From Nitrosopumilus adriaticus (GTDB lineage: Archaea; Thermoproteota; Nitrososphaeria; Nitrososphaerales; Nitrosopumilaceae), in the NCBI RefSeq assembly GCF_000956175.1, contig NZ_CP011070.1, forward strand, positions 186,001 through 250,000: DNA of 64,000 nt, written 5' to 3'. The notes below the pieces were generated by a model. It ran no database searches. It saw only the letters and a list, made by a program, of their open reading frames with translations, and had not been told where the DNA came from. The translations under genes and the position numbers were made by a program. Positions 23,766-32,632 of the stretch are shown here, piece by piece. Every line of letters starts with the position of its first letter. The stretch's first letter is position 1.

Positions 23766-24984
23766 TTCAATTCTTTGCATTTCTGCAATTGTATCTTTTT
23801 GCCTAGTAATGTTTTTTCCAGTTGCTCATGCCGATGTTTTCATACCTGATTCTGAATATTCTGGTTATTATGATTATGAAGGAATTTACACTGTTGTTGG
23901 TAATGTTAAAAATCAAAATGATTTTGCATTAATTCCAACGATTACAATATCAGTTATTGACGATGAAACAAAAATTACTAAGACACTTAACCACGTTCCA
24001 ATTCCTCCAATGACTGATATTCCATTCAAACTAAAATTTCCAGAGATCAATAGTAAAAATCCTGATCTATTAAAAGCAGAATTAAAATATGTAAAGACTG
24101 AAAAATCTCTCATTCCTATACAAATTATCTATGATAAAACTTTGATAACTCATGATGATGGTCATGTCACTGGGAGAATCAAAAACATTGGAAATCAAAC
24201 TGTATACGATCCCAAAATCTTTGCAATTGTACATGGATATGAAAAATACATCTTAGATGTAGCCCAAAATATTGAACGTATTGAAAAAATTGAACCAGGA
24301 GAAATTCTAAACTTTACAATATATCCTGATCCATCTGTTTCTGAACCTGTTCGCTTTTACTCTTGTTTTGCACCAGTTGATACTACAGTAATTCCTGTTA
24401 CTGCAAAAAAAGATGGAGGTGACTATGATTTTAGATATGATTCAGGAGCTTGGTATTCTGCTGCAAAATTTGATGAAACAGGAACTACACTAAGCATCAA
24501 AGGATACAATAGCTATCCATTAGAAACATATGCAAACTTTGAACTTCCACCTATTTCAGGAGATGAAAAATTTTCTGTAACCCTAAATGATGAGCCTGTA
24601 GAATTTATTCAAAGCATAGATGAGATGGGATTTTGGCATGTAGCATTCAAAGTTGGACCAACATCACAAGGAGTTTTGAAAATTTCTGGCTTTGAGAAAG
24701 GATTGCCTCCAGAATTACCAAAAATCCCACAATGGATCAAAGTAAATACAGAATGGTGGATTACAAACCAAATCTCTGATTTAGAATTTCTTGAAGGAAT
24801 AGATTTTTTGTTTGAAAAACAAATTATTTCAGTTCCTGAACGAGATGTGATTTCTGAATCTCAATGGAAAATTCCACAATGGGTAAAAGTCTCTGCTGAA
24901 TGGTGGCAAGAAGAAAAAATATCTGATGATGATTTTTTAAATATAATTAAAAATCTTGTTCAAAGAAAAATTATTGTTGTGTAA
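23719..24984 (+). CDS. Secreted protein with two degenerate WW-type repeats
   Basis: The protein has about 421 residues from the TTG at 23719 (a TTG at 23695 is also possible). Either start overlaps the end of the regulator gene in another frame. A signal peptide ends at VAHAD. Beta-sandwich domains follow, and the C-terminal 90 residues carry two diverged copies of the WW-type repeat (IPQWIKVNTEWWITNQISD and IPQWVKVSAEWWQEEKISD). It is the third member of this family within 6 kb and probably a cell-envelope protein. Confidence 0.68.
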   Translation: MRNQHLDSKISSTLSNSILCISAIVSFCLVMFFPVAHADVFIPDSEYSGYYDYEGIYTVVGNVKNQNDFALIPTITISVIDDETKITKTLNHVPIPPMTDIPFKLKFPEINSKNPDLLKAELKYVKTEKSLIPIQIIYDKTLITHDDGHVTGRIKNIGNQTVYDPKIFAIVHGYEKYILDVAQNIERIEKIEPGEILNFTIYPDPSVSEPVRFYSCFAPVDTTVIPVTAKKDGGDYDFRYDSGAWYSAAKFDETGTTLSIKGYNSYPLETYANFELPPISGDEKFSVTLNDEPVEFIQSIDEMGFWHVAFKVGPTSQGVLKISGFEKGLPPELPKIPQWIKVNTEWWITNQISDLEFLEGIDFLFEKQIISVPERDVISESQWKIPQWVKVSAEWWQEEKISDDDFLNIIKNLVQRKIIVV

Positions 24985-25043
24985 TTGGTACATTCGACGA
25001 ATATTCCAGATCTATTTTATAAAAAAAATACAAATTAATTTCA

Positions 25044-25685
25044 ATGCAAACAAAAACAAATGTACTAGTATTTTCACTAGCTGCAATTCTTTCTTTATCT
25101 GTTGTTGCAATGGGAGAACTTCCTCAAGCAATAGCAGACAAAGAACATGATGATGGTGAGAAAAAACTCAAATTCAAGAAAAAAGCAGATTTCACAGCTG
25201 ACTGTGCTCAAGTTAATACTGGAGTGGGAACAGACTGGGGATGTAAAGCCTCATTTTGGCTTGACAAAAAAGGTGAAAATCTAAAGTACAAAATTCGTAT
25301 CAACAATATGGATTTGACTGGATGGCAAACTATTGACGATGTTACCGATAATGTTGGAAAAGTTCATCTTCATACTGATGCTGATGGTCATGTCCTAAAT
25401 GTATGGAAGGCACCTATAGAAGATGATGCCCAAATGAAAGCAATACCATCAAAGGGTATTCTAAAAGGCATCTATGACGATAGTGATGTTACATCTGATG
25501 AAGATGCAACAGCAGGTAACATTGGTCATCATGATACATCAAAACCACTAACTGCAAATCTTGATGATTTATGCAATGGTAGTTTTTTTGTTATGATTCA
25601 TGAAGCTGCAGGTCCCGGTGTTCTAAAAGGATATCTTGATACAACAAAACAAGGCGAAAAAGCCTGTAACAAATTAGGTTTCTAA
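25044..25685 (+). CDS. Secreted CHRD-domain-like protein
   Basis: The protein has 213 residues: a signal peptide (about 1-31), then a domain resembling CHRD (chordin-type) repeats, with FTADCAQVNTGVGTDWGC and HLHTDADGHV as landmarks. Four cysteines could form two disulfides. CHRD domains occur in secreted proteins of unclear function, and some bind metal. It is the last gene of the surface-protein block. Confidence 0.65.
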   Translation: MQTKTNVLVFSLAAILSLSVVAMGELPQAIADKEHDDGEKKLKFKKKADFTADCAQVNTGVGTDWGCKASFWLDKKGENLKYKIRINNMDLTGWQTIDDVTDNVGKVHLHTDADGHVLNVWKAPIEDDAQMKAIPSKGILKGIYDDSDVTSDEDATAGNIGHHDTSKPLTANLDDLCNGSFFVMIHEAAGPGVLKGYLDTTKQGEKACNKLGF

Positions 25686-25772
25686 AACCTTTTTTTCTTT
25701 AGTTCATCCTACGAATGTACCAATTTTGTTTTTATCTATAATTTATCACCAGTATCACACAGGCCATAGTTA

Positions 25773-25818
25773 GGTGAGAAACAGTCGAGTCATCTAGTTT
25801 CTCATCTTATTTTTTTAA
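25773..25818 (+). terminator. Stem-loop followed by T-run
   Basis: GGTGAGAAAC (25773-25782) pairs with GTTTCTCATC (25797-25806) across a 14-nt loop, with one G-T pair, and a T-rich tract follows. It may be a terminator or the 3' end of an RNA. Nothing else was recognised in the gap 25686-25867. Confidence 0.4.
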
Positions 25819-25867
25819 AAAAATTGAATAATCTTATTATACAAATTTCTATCAAACAAAATTACAA

Positions 25868-26644
25868 ATGTTTCCATTAAGAGATGAGAATCCGACTGCA
25901 CCTGGATTTCGGCCAACAGTAACTTATGGATTAATCATTATCAATGTTATAGTATTCTTTATCGAAGTCGCTTATACTGGTCAATTTTTTGACTTTACAA
26001 ATCAAAATGCATTTAATTTGTTTTATAATTGGGGTGCCGTGCCAAGCTGCATTACAGGATCAAGTGTATTGAATATTGATTTTGGTTCTGGACCAATTAG
26101 TGTTTCATGTCCTCAAGAGCCCTATTTTTCTTTACTTAGCTCAACTTTCTTGCATGGTGGTTTGATGCATCTTGGAGGTAACATGTTGTTTTTGTGGATA
26201 TTTGGTGATAATATCGAATACAAATTTGGAAAAATAAAATATCTTGGAATTTATTTAATGTGGGGAGTAACTGCTGGTTTAATTCACATTGCAGGAGATA
26301 CTTCCAGTGCCATTCCTGCAGTTGGCGCATCAGGTGCAATCTCTGGAGTGTTAGGAGCATATCTGATAATTTTCCCAAGAGCTAAAATTCAGACGTTTCT
26401 AATGATGGGTTTCTTTTGGCGAATGCTGCATATTCAGGCTAAATGGTTCTTGCCTTTCTGGTTAGTTTTTCAAAATCTTTTACCATTCTTCATTGGAGGA
26501 TTTGGTGTGGCAGGTGGTGGCGTAGCATATCTTGCTCACATTGGTGGATTTGTTGTAGGATTGGCAACAGGATATCTTTACAAAAAGACTCACAACTCAG
26601 AGTTTACTTATGGCACAAGATACGGATACAGACCAGATTATTGA
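25868..26644 (+). CDS. Rhomboid-family intramembrane serine protease
   Basis: The protein has 258 residues with about six membrane helices. The catalytic dyad is visible as Ser155 in GASGAISG and His224 in AHIGGF, and HLGGNMLFLW is the conserved helix 2 motif. Rhomboids cleave membrane proteins within the bilayer. Substrates are unknown; the surface proteins nearby are only possible candidates. Confidence 0.9.
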   Translation: MFPLRDENPTAPGFRPTVTYGLIIINVIVFFIEVAYTGQFFDFTNQNAFNLFYNWGAVPSCITGSSVLNIDFGSGPISVSCPQEPYFSLLSSTFLHGGLMHLGGNMLFLWIFGDNIEYKFGKIKYLGIYLMWGVTAGLIHIAGDTSSAIPAVGASGAISGVLGAYLIIFPRAKIQTFLMMGFFWRMLHIQAKWFLPFWLVFQNLLPFFIGGFGVAGGGVAYLAHIGGFVVGLATGYLYKKTHNSEFTYGTRYGYRPDY

Positions 26645-26677
26645 ACGAATAAATCTCCGAATCAATTTACAATTCTC

Positions 26678-26854
26678 ATGCCGTTGATTACAGTATCAAT
26701 GTATCCTGGTAGAACACAGGAACAAAAAGACGAGTATGCAAAAGCAATAACAAAATCTGCAGTAGAGATTCTAAAAACAAAAGAAAGTCACGTAATTGTT
26801 GTTTTTGAAGACAATCCTAAAGAAAATTGGTTTTTAGCAGGAAACCAACTTTAA
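26678..26854 (+). CDS. 4-oxalocrotonate tautomerase family protein
   Basis: A 58-residue ORF starts MPLITVSMYPGRTQEQK, with the catalytic N-terminal Pro exposed after Met removal, and continues with the helix and strand pattern of the 4-OT fold (length of the family about 60). The physiological substrate cannot be told from the sequence. It lies between the rhomboid and nitrilase genes. Confidence 0.82.
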   Translation: MPLITVSMYPGRTQEQKDEYAKAITKSAVEILKTKESHVIVVFEDNPKENWFLAGNQL

Positions 26855-27020
26855 TTATTTTTAAAAATAATTGACTGGAAAGATTCCCCCAGTCAGGGAT
26901 TGACATACACACTATGATCGGTTTGATTTTATTTATTCAAATTAGAATATGAAGAAAATGGTACATTTAGTGTTTGTACCAAGAGTTTATCCTTTTATTA
27001 TGATTCAATTAATCAATTTC

Positions 27021-27827
27021 ATGAAAGCTGCAGTTGTTCAATTCAAAGCATCAACTAACAAAGAAGATAATCTCAAAAAAATTGTTTCATATATTGAAAA
27101 AGCAGCTGCAAAAAATGCAACACTATGCGCATTTCCAGAATTTATGATGTTTTACACAAACTCTTCTCAGACTCCAAAACAACTTGCAAGTTTATCTGAG
27201 ATGATTAATGGAAATTTTGTAACAACAATCGCAAATGCTGCAAAAAAAAATAATATCCAAGTTGTAGGCTCTTTTTATGAAAAGAGCAGAATAAAAGATC
27301 GTGTATATGACACTTCATTTGTTGTTGACAAATCAGGCAAAGTTATTTCTAAATATAGAAAAATTCATCTCTATGATGCATTAGGATTTAGAGAATCAGA
27401 TAAAATGGCCTCAGGCTCTAAAATTGCAAAGCCTGTAAAGACTGATCTTGGAAAAATTGGAATGATGATCTGTTATGATTTAAGATTCCCAGAGATGTCA
27501 AGATCTTTAGCTGTTGCAGGCTCTGAGGTATTGATTGCACCATCAGCTTGGGTTAAGGGTCACATGAAAGAGGAACACTGGATTACAATTAACAAAACAC
27601 GTGCAATAGAGAACGGCTGCTATGTCATTGCACCTGATCAAGTCGGAAATATCTATTGTGGAAGAAGTTTAGTAGTTGATCCATATGGAAAAATCTTACT
27701 TGATATGAAAAAGAATCAAGGAATAGGTTTTGTAAAGATTGACTTGAACAAGGTAAAACAAGTACGAAAAGATTTACCGTTACTTAAAAACAGAAGACCC
27801 GATGTTTATCCTACTTTGAAGGCTTGA
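27021..27827 (+). CDS. Nitrilase-superfamily carbon-nitrogen hydrolase
   Basis: The protein has 268 residues. The catalytic triad of the family is present: Glu40 (FPEF), Lys114 (YRKIHLYD) and Cys151 (MICYDLRFPE). The DALGFRESD segment and overall length fit the Nit1/Nit2 branch, which acts on small amides such as deaminated glutathione or omega-amides, but the substrate is not certain. The start MKAAVVQF is supported by a TATA box (26993-27000). An upstream ATG at 26949 would add 24 residues absent from the family. Confidence 0.88.
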   Translation: MKAAVVQFKASTNKEDNLKKIVSYIEKAAAKNATLCAFPEFMMFYTNSSQTPKQLASLSEMINGNFVTTIANAAKKNNIQVVGSFYEKSRIKDRVYDTSFVVDKSGKVISKYRKIHLYDALGFRESDKMASGSKIAKPVKTDLGKIGMMICYDLRFPEMSRSLAVAGSEVLIAPSAWVKGHMKEEHWITINKTRAIENGCYVIAPDQVGNIYCGRSLVVDPYGKILLDMKKNQGIGFVKIDLNKVKQVRKDLPLLKNRRPDVYPTLKA

Positions 27828-28284
27828 CTAGTCTGCTTTCACAATTAAAATTTGAGCATTGTTTAGTCCATTTTTGATTTCTTGAATATCGAAAAATTAT
27901 CATAGGCCATCTGCAAACATCGCATGGACTTTTTGTTGCCCTTAGTCTTGCTTTTTGTAATAGTGGGGAAGAGGCCTTACATCCGCCATAAAAGTTAGAA
28001 CAACCCATGAATCTTTTTCTTGTGGTTCTGGATCTGATTACCATTAGTTCCCCAAGATTGCACTGAGGGCATGATACAAGTCCGTTTTTTGGGGAATTTG
28101 TTCCAAGAATGATGTATTTTTTCTCTTTTGATGACCAAGAAAGGTATCCATTTGAATCCAAATACTGTATGATCTCTTTTTTGAAGATGCTAGTTTTTGA
28201 CTTTGTAGTTTTTGCTATGTGTCTAACAACTGGTTTCTTGACCTGAACAGTTCTAGTTGATGATCTCTTTGATGTCTTCTTCAA
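27811..28284 (-). CDS. Topoisomerase-type zinc-finger protein
   Basis: The protein has 157 residues. A Lys/Ser/Thr-rich N-terminus is followed by a helical segment (IIQYLDSNGYLSWSSKEKKY) and a C-terminal four-cysteine finger of the type found at the end of topoisomerase I (CPQC...FMGCSNFYGGC), then a second Cys set (CDVC...CSNFNC). It probably binds DNA or RNA. The TTG at 28284 is chosen because a TATA element (28305-28312) lies about 22 nt upstream. The ATG at 28332 would overlap the divergent thiolase start. Its stop overlaps the end of the nitrilase gene. Confidence 0.75.
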   Translation of the reverse strand: MKKTSKRSSTRTVQVKKPVVRHIAKTTKSKTSIFKKEIIQYLDSNGYLSWSSKEKKYIILGTNSPKNGLVSCPQCNLGELMVIRSRTTRKRFMGCSNFYGGCKASSPLLQKARLRATKSPCDVCRWPMIIFRYSRNQKWTKQCSNFNCESRLVKPSK

Positions 28285-28304
28285 TGATGAATTTACTAAA
28301 ACGA

Positions 28305-28312
28305 TTTTTATA
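28305..28312. promoter_or_regulatory. TATA element apparently used in both directions
   Basis: TTTTTATA on the plus strand, which is TATAAAAA on the minus strand, lies about 23 nt from the GTG start of the thiolase (28335) and from the TTG start of the zinc-finger gene (28284). No second TATA box is evident for either gene. Confidence 0.45.
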
Positions 28313-28334
28313 GGGACTTGGGTCAGTGACATTT

Positions 28335-29489
28335 GTGGAAAAGGTTTGCGTTCTTGGTGCTGGTAGTACCAAATATGGAAAATTATCTGAAAGTATAGCT
28401 GATATCACTACTCAGGCATCAGTTGCAGCCATAGATAGCGCAGGTATTTCACCAAAAGACATCAAAGCATCTTACATTTCTAACGTCTTTGGTGTTGCTG
28501 ACAAACAGGTCCATATCGGTCCTGTCTTAATGAGTAGATTGGGAATTCCAGATAAACCATCATTAACAATAGAGTCTGCATGTGGAAGTGGCTCTGTATC
28601 TTTTAGAGAAGCATACGCAAATGTTGCAGCCGGATTTTATGATTGTCTTTTAGTTACTGGAGTTGAAAAAGTAACTCACACGGGAACTGAATGGACAACA
28701 ACTTACTTTGCATATTGTTCTGACTTTTTCTATGAAGGTCAAGCTGGTGCATCATTTCCTGGATTGTTTGCATCAATGGCAAGAGCATATCTCAATGAGT
28801 TTAATGCAACTGAAGAAGACTTTGCAGCAGTTGCAGTAAAGAATCATGACAACGGTGTTCTTAATCCAAAAGCTCACATGCAAAAGAAAATTACAATTGA
28901 AGATGTAATGAATTCTGCAGTGGTTGCTAGTCCTCTAAAACTTTATGATTGCTGCCCATTCTCTGATGGTGCAAGTTCTGTTATTCTTTGTTCTGAAAAG
29001 TTTGCAAAAGAACATGGTGGTGACTATGTTGAGGTAATTGGTTCTGGAAGAGGTGGTTCACCTGCAGCATTGCAAGGACGTGAACACATGACAACTATTC
29101 CAAGTACAAAGATTGCAGCAGCAGACGCATACAAAATGGCAGGAATTACAGCAAAGGATGTTGACTTTGCAGAAGTTCATGATTGCTTTACAATTGCAGA
29201 AGTTGTTGACACTGAAGACTTGGGATTCTTTGAGAAAGGAAAAGGTATTCAAGCTGTTCGTGAAGGTAGAACAAAATTAAATTCTGACATTTCTATTAAT
29301 CCATCAGGTGGTCTAAAATCAAAAGGACATCCAATTGGTGCAACAGGTGTTGGACAAGTAGTAGAAGTATTTGATCAACTAACCGGAAAAGCTGGTGCAA
29401 GAACTGTTAAAGATGCAAAAATTGGTTTAACTCATAACTTTGGCGCAACAGGTGCAAGTTGTGCAGTTCACGTATTCCAAAGTGTGTAA
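28335..29489 (+). CDS. Thiolase-family acyltransferase
   Basis: The protein has 384 residues. Thiolase signatures are visible: the nucleophile Cys near residue 83 (ESACGSGS), HDCFTIAE, GGLKSKGHPIGATG, and a final Cys in GATGASCAVH. It pairs with the downstream DUF35 OB-fold protein, a usual partner of archaeal thiolases of the acetyl-CoA C-acetyltransferase/SCP2 type. In Thaumarchaeota such enzymes cleave acetoacetyl-CoA in the 3-hydroxypropionate/4-hydroxybutyrate carbon-fixation cycle or feed mevalonate synthesis. Which role applies here cannot be told. The GTG at 28335 fits the TATA spacing better than the GTG at 28326. Confidence 0.87.
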   Translation: MEKVCVLGAGSTKYGKLSESIADITTQASVAAIDSAGISPKDIKASYISNVFGVADKQVHIGPVLMSRLGIPDKPSLTIESACGSGSVSFREAYANVAAGFYDCLLVTGVEKVTHTGTEWTTTYFAYCSDFFYEGQAGASFPGLFASMARAYLNEFNATEEDFAAVAVKNHDNGVLNPKAHMQKKITIEDVMNSAVVASPLKLYDCCPFSDGASSVILCSEKFAKEHGGDYVEVIGSGRGGSPAALQGREHMTTIPSTKIAAADAYKMAGITAKDVDFAEVHDCFTIAEVVDTEDLGFFEKGKGIQAVREGRTKLNSDISINPSGGLKSKGHPIGATGVGQVVEVFDQLTGKAGARTVKDAKIGLTHNFGATGASCAVHVFQSV

Positions 29490-29490
29490 C

Positions 29491-29859
29491 ATGACTATTG
29501 AAGAACAATTAATTGAATATGCCAAACAAGGCAAACTTGTAACTCACAAATGCACTAAATGTGGCTATCTTCATTTGTCAACTGCATATTATTGCCTAAA
29601 ATGTGGCAGCCAAGGATTTGAGGATGTAGTTTTAGATGGTGCAGGCACAATTGCCACATACACCATAATTACTGTGGCCCCTGCAGGCTTTGAAAAATAC
29701 ACACCATATGCCTTTGTTGTGATGAAACTTGATGATTCTGATTTGAGAATTTCTGGATTTATGGCAGGAATTGCAACCCCTGAAGATCTTCCAATTGGAA
29801 CTAAAGCCAAAATTACTGGTTTTGAAGATGGTTGTGGAATCATCATCAAAAAGCAGTAA
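29491..29859 (+). CDS. DUF35 zinc-ribbon/OB-fold protein, thiolase partner
   Basis: The protein has 122 residues. An N-terminal helix is followed by a rubredoxin-like zinc ribbon (CTKCGYLHLSTAYYCLKCG, residues 21-39) and an OB fold. DUF35 proteins form complexes with archaeal thiolases and HMG-CoA synthase and channel acyl-CoA intermediates. The ATG is 1 nt after the thiolase stop, so the two are translated together. Confidence 0.88.
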   Translation: MTIEEQLIEYAKQGKLVTHKCTKCGYLHLSTAYYCLKCGSQGFEDVVLDGAGTIATYTIITVAPAGFEKYTPYAFVVMKLDDSDLRISGFMAGIATPEDLPIGTKAKITGFEDGCGIIIKKQ

Positions 29860-29929
29860 AATTATTTGTTTGAATTATTAAAAAAAATCAGAACTGATTC
29901 TTAATTATTTTGTATTTCTGATCATCATC

Positions 29930-30091
29930 ATGTCTGTTGAAATTACATGTGGTAAATGTGGGGAAAAGATCACAAATATGAAAATGCTAAAATCTCTAAA
30001 AGATGTTATGAATCCAACTAATGGAAAATGTCCATCATGTGGACAGAAACTTTCGACATCAGAGTTCTCACTTGATGTTCAAGAAAAATGA
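29930..30091 (+). CDS. Small zinc-ribbon protein
   Basis: A 53-residue ORF carries CGKC near the N-terminus and CPSCG at residues 34-38, a two-knuckle zinc ribbon separated by a helical linker. It ends SEFSLDVQEK. The protein is too short to assign. A hairpin terminator begins within its last codons. Confidence 0.65.
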   Translation: MSVEITCGKCGEKITNMKMLKSLKDVMNPTNGKCPSCGQKLSTSEFSLDVQEK

Positions 30092-30128
30092 TCTAAAAAG
30101 ATCTAAGACGATCATTTTTTTAGATTTT
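30084..30128 (+). terminator. Hairpin terminator
   Basis: AAAAATGATC (30084-30093) pairs perfectly with GATCATTTTT (30110-30119), and the right arm runs into a long T-tract. Confidence 0.6.
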
Positions 30129-30247
30129 TTTAAAAAAATAGCCATCCGAGTTTCAAATTATTTATCTGCAAATTATAAAACTGATCCAAAATGTTCAGAA
30201 ATGATCTCGACACAAGTCTTATTTACTCCTTAGTCAAGAAAAAAAAC

Positions 30248-32419
30248 ATGAAAATGAGTGATGAGGATTTAGAATTAGATATTGATGTTGGCTTAGATGA
30301 AGACGATGACGATGATTTGGAATTAGAATCTGATCTGGACTCTGACTCTTCACCAAAGAGAAGCGGTATTTTACAATCTACATCAAAACGTGTCAGAATG
30401 ATCTTCTCTGTAATGGCCAGTCCAAACAGAATTGATATTCTTAGAATCTTAAATTCTAAAGGACCATTAACTTATTCAGAGTTAAAATCTCTGGCAGGAT
30501 TCAAGTCCAAAAAAGAGAGTGGAAAATTTGCATACCACTTGAGAAAATTACTAAGACAATCACTTGTTGCATTAAACAAATCTGAAAGACGATACACCAT
30601 TACAAATCTTGGAAAACTTGTTTTGAGTTTGGCAAGGCAAATCGAAGAAAGATCAATTATTGAAAGTGGAAAAATGTATGTTAGAACATCACATCAATCA
30701 ATTGAGGAATTTAATTCACACAAAATTATTCAATCACTGGTTCGTGAAGGAAGTCTCCCACTGGAGCTTGCACAAAAAATAACTGAAGAGGTTGAAAATA
30801 GAATTTACAAATATCAGACTACCTACCTTACAGGCTCACTTATCAGAGAAATGGTAAATTCTGTTCTCCTTGAGCACGGTCATGAGGAATACAGGAACAA
30901 ACTTGCACGCCTAGGCCTGCCTGTGTATGATGTACAGGAGATGATCTCTAATTTAGATAATGTAGATAACGGTGCTGAAGGGCTTCTCTTTAACACAGGA
31001 CAAAAAGTATTTGCTGAGCATTTACTTACAAACATCCTGCCAAAAGATGTAGCAGACTCTCATCTTTCTGGAGACTTGCATATCACGAATCCTGGAATTT
31101 GGTCTATGATTCCTGATACAATATTTGTAAACGTAAAAGAATTAATCGAAGATGGAATTAATCTTGGCGGAAAATATCTTGATGTATCAAGAATTCCTGC
31201 ATCAAAACAACTTGACGAGATTACAAGCTCATTATCAATTGTTATAGCTCTTCTTTCAAAAGAGGCTTCACAAGAAGTTGTAATTGATGGTTTGGTGCAA
31301 TTATTCACAAAACATTCAAAGTCACTTCCAGAACTAGAACAAAAACTCACAGATGCATTTGCAACAGCATCTACAACTGCCAAATATAACAAAACAAGTA
31401 CAAAGGTTTCAATTAGATTGCAATTGGGAACTGATACAAAAATAATTAATTCAATTATTAATGCATACAAAAATTACACAAAGATTACACCTATTCCAAA
31501 AATTGGTTTGATAATTGATGCTGAGAAGGGAAAAATCACTGATGTTTCAGAATCAATAGCTGAAATAATTTCTATTGGCGGACACGTAATGTTTGCAAAG
31601 GGTCAAACTTCTAGCTCTGGTGTTACAAACGGATCTACAAAAATTACAGCTCCACTTTCAATAAACTTGGAATCCGTTTCAATCAATCTTCCAAGACTTG
31701 CATTTGAATCAAACAAAGATGAAACTTACTTTAGAGCAAGACTTGCATTGTTAATGAAACCTGCATTAGCATCTATGGCATTAAGAAAGAAAGAGATCTC
31801 AGATCTTACAAGAAGAGGACTGAATCCAATCCTTGCAAAGAATACGCAATACATGCAAAGAAGTTCTGTTTCACTTGTTGTAAATCTGGTAGGACTCAAA
31901 GAATCTGTCTTTAACATACTTGGATTCCAAGATAACAAAGAAGGACGTGATATTCTTCATAAGGTGATTGAAACCGCAGTTGATGTTGGAGCCAAAAAAG
32001 GCAAAGAGCTAGGTGATACTGTTGCAATCTGTATGACTGAAACTGAAGCATCCATCCGTTTTGCTACTCTGGATGGAGAAAAATATGGCAAAAATTCTGC
32101 CTTAAATTCAATGGAGGGTGACTCTTATTCCCAAGGAATAGTCATTAATGCCTCTGAAATTGCCAATCTTACTAACAAAAGTGAGCCTATAGCAGAGGCA
32201 AACAAGCTCTCAAAAATTCTAAGTGGGGGATTACTGGTCACTTTACAAATTGATAGTGATGCAAAGGTTGCAGATATCAAAAAAGCACTAGAGAAAACAT
32301 CGTCCCTTACAACTTCTTTCAAGCCTGTAAGAAAAATTGCAATATGTGGTGAATGTGGATTCAAGGATGAGCCATTTGAGGACAAGTGTCCAAAGTGCAA
32401 GTCTCCATATGTTGTCTGA
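30248..32419 (+). CDS. HTH-ATP-cone-NrdD-like pseudoenzyme, putative ribonucleotide reductase regulator
   Basis: The protein has 723 residues. It has an Asp/Glu-rich N-terminus (1-40), an ArsR-like winged helix (about 45-130: MASPNRIDILRILNSKGPLT...YTITNLGKLVL), an ATP-cone nucleotide-binding domain (about 140-230), then a body resembling anaerobic ribonucleotide reductase NrdD (SINLPRLAFESNKDE, NLVGLKESVF, TETEASIRFATLD). It ends with the NrdD-type four-Cys zinc ribbon but stops right there, without the glycyl-radical loop. Only one cysteine lies outside the ribbon, so the radical-transfer cysteines are missing. It lies 213 bp upstream of the class II reductase. I infer a dNTP- or ATP-sensing transcription regulator. 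The start is supported by a TATA box at 30218-30225. Confidence 0.8.
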   Translation: MKMSDEDLELDIDVGLDEDDDDDLELESDLDSDSSPKRSGILQSTSKRVRMIFSVMASPNRIDILRILNSKGPLTYSELKSLAGFKSKKESGKFAYHLRKLLRQSLVALNKSERRYTITNLGKLVLSLARQIEERSIIESGKMYVRTSHQSIEEFNSHKIIQSLVREGSLPLELAQKITEEVENRIYKYQTTYLTGSLIREMVNSVLLEHGHEEYRNKLARLGLPVYDVQEMISNLDNVDNGAEGLLFNTGQKVFAEHLLTNILPKDVADSHLSGDLHITNPGIWSMIPDTIFVNVKELIEDGINLGGKYLDVSRIPASKQLDEITSSLSIVIALLSKEASQEVVIDGLVQLFTKHSKSLPELEQKLTDAFATASTTAKYNKTSTKVSIRLQLGTDTKIINSIINAYKNYTKITPIPKIGLIIDAEKGKITDVSESIAEIISIGGHVMFAKGQTSSSGVTNGSTKITAPLSINLESVSINLPRLAFESNKDETYFRARLALLMKPALASMALRKKEISDLTRRGLNPILAKNTQYMQRSSVSLVVNLVGLKESVFNILGFQDNKEGRDILHKVIETAVDVGAKKGKELGDTVAICMTETEASIRFATLDGEKYGKNSALNSMEGDSYSQGIVINASEIANLTNKSEPIAEANKLSKILSGGLLVTLQIDSDAKVADIKKALEKTSSLTTSFKPVRKIAICGECGFKDEPFEDKCPKCKSPYVV

Positions 32420-32632
32420 AATTCGTAAATGAAAAACTAGTTACGATCATTTTTCAAATCTTTTAGATCAGAATCCGATGTGGCGATCTTCGTAGTTACT
32501 GTGAAAGTTATGCCAGTATGAAATTCATAGTAGCGGTGTTAAAAAAATTGACTCATTAACGTGACGAGATCAAAACTTTTCGAGCACACAAGTTATATCC
32601 ACATTGTTTCTAAGCATGGAGGGGAGATTATA
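32420..32632. promoter_or_regulatory. Leader and promoter region of nrdJ
   Basis: A TATA-like TTATATCC (32593-32600) would start transcription near 32620, just before the Shine-Dalgarno site. I looked for a cobalamin riboswitch box and did not find one. Short imperfect inverted repeats occur between 32462 and 32545, but none is convincing. Confidence 0.35.

Noticed and set aside
26872-26895. Seven-base-pair hairpin TGACTGG/CCAGTCA
   Set aside because: Short and without a T-run or neighbouring promoter; not enough to call an RNA.
32462-32560. Possible cobalamin riboswitch before nrdJ
   Set aside because: No B12-box-like sequence or consistent stems; the predicted transcription start lies downstream of this region.
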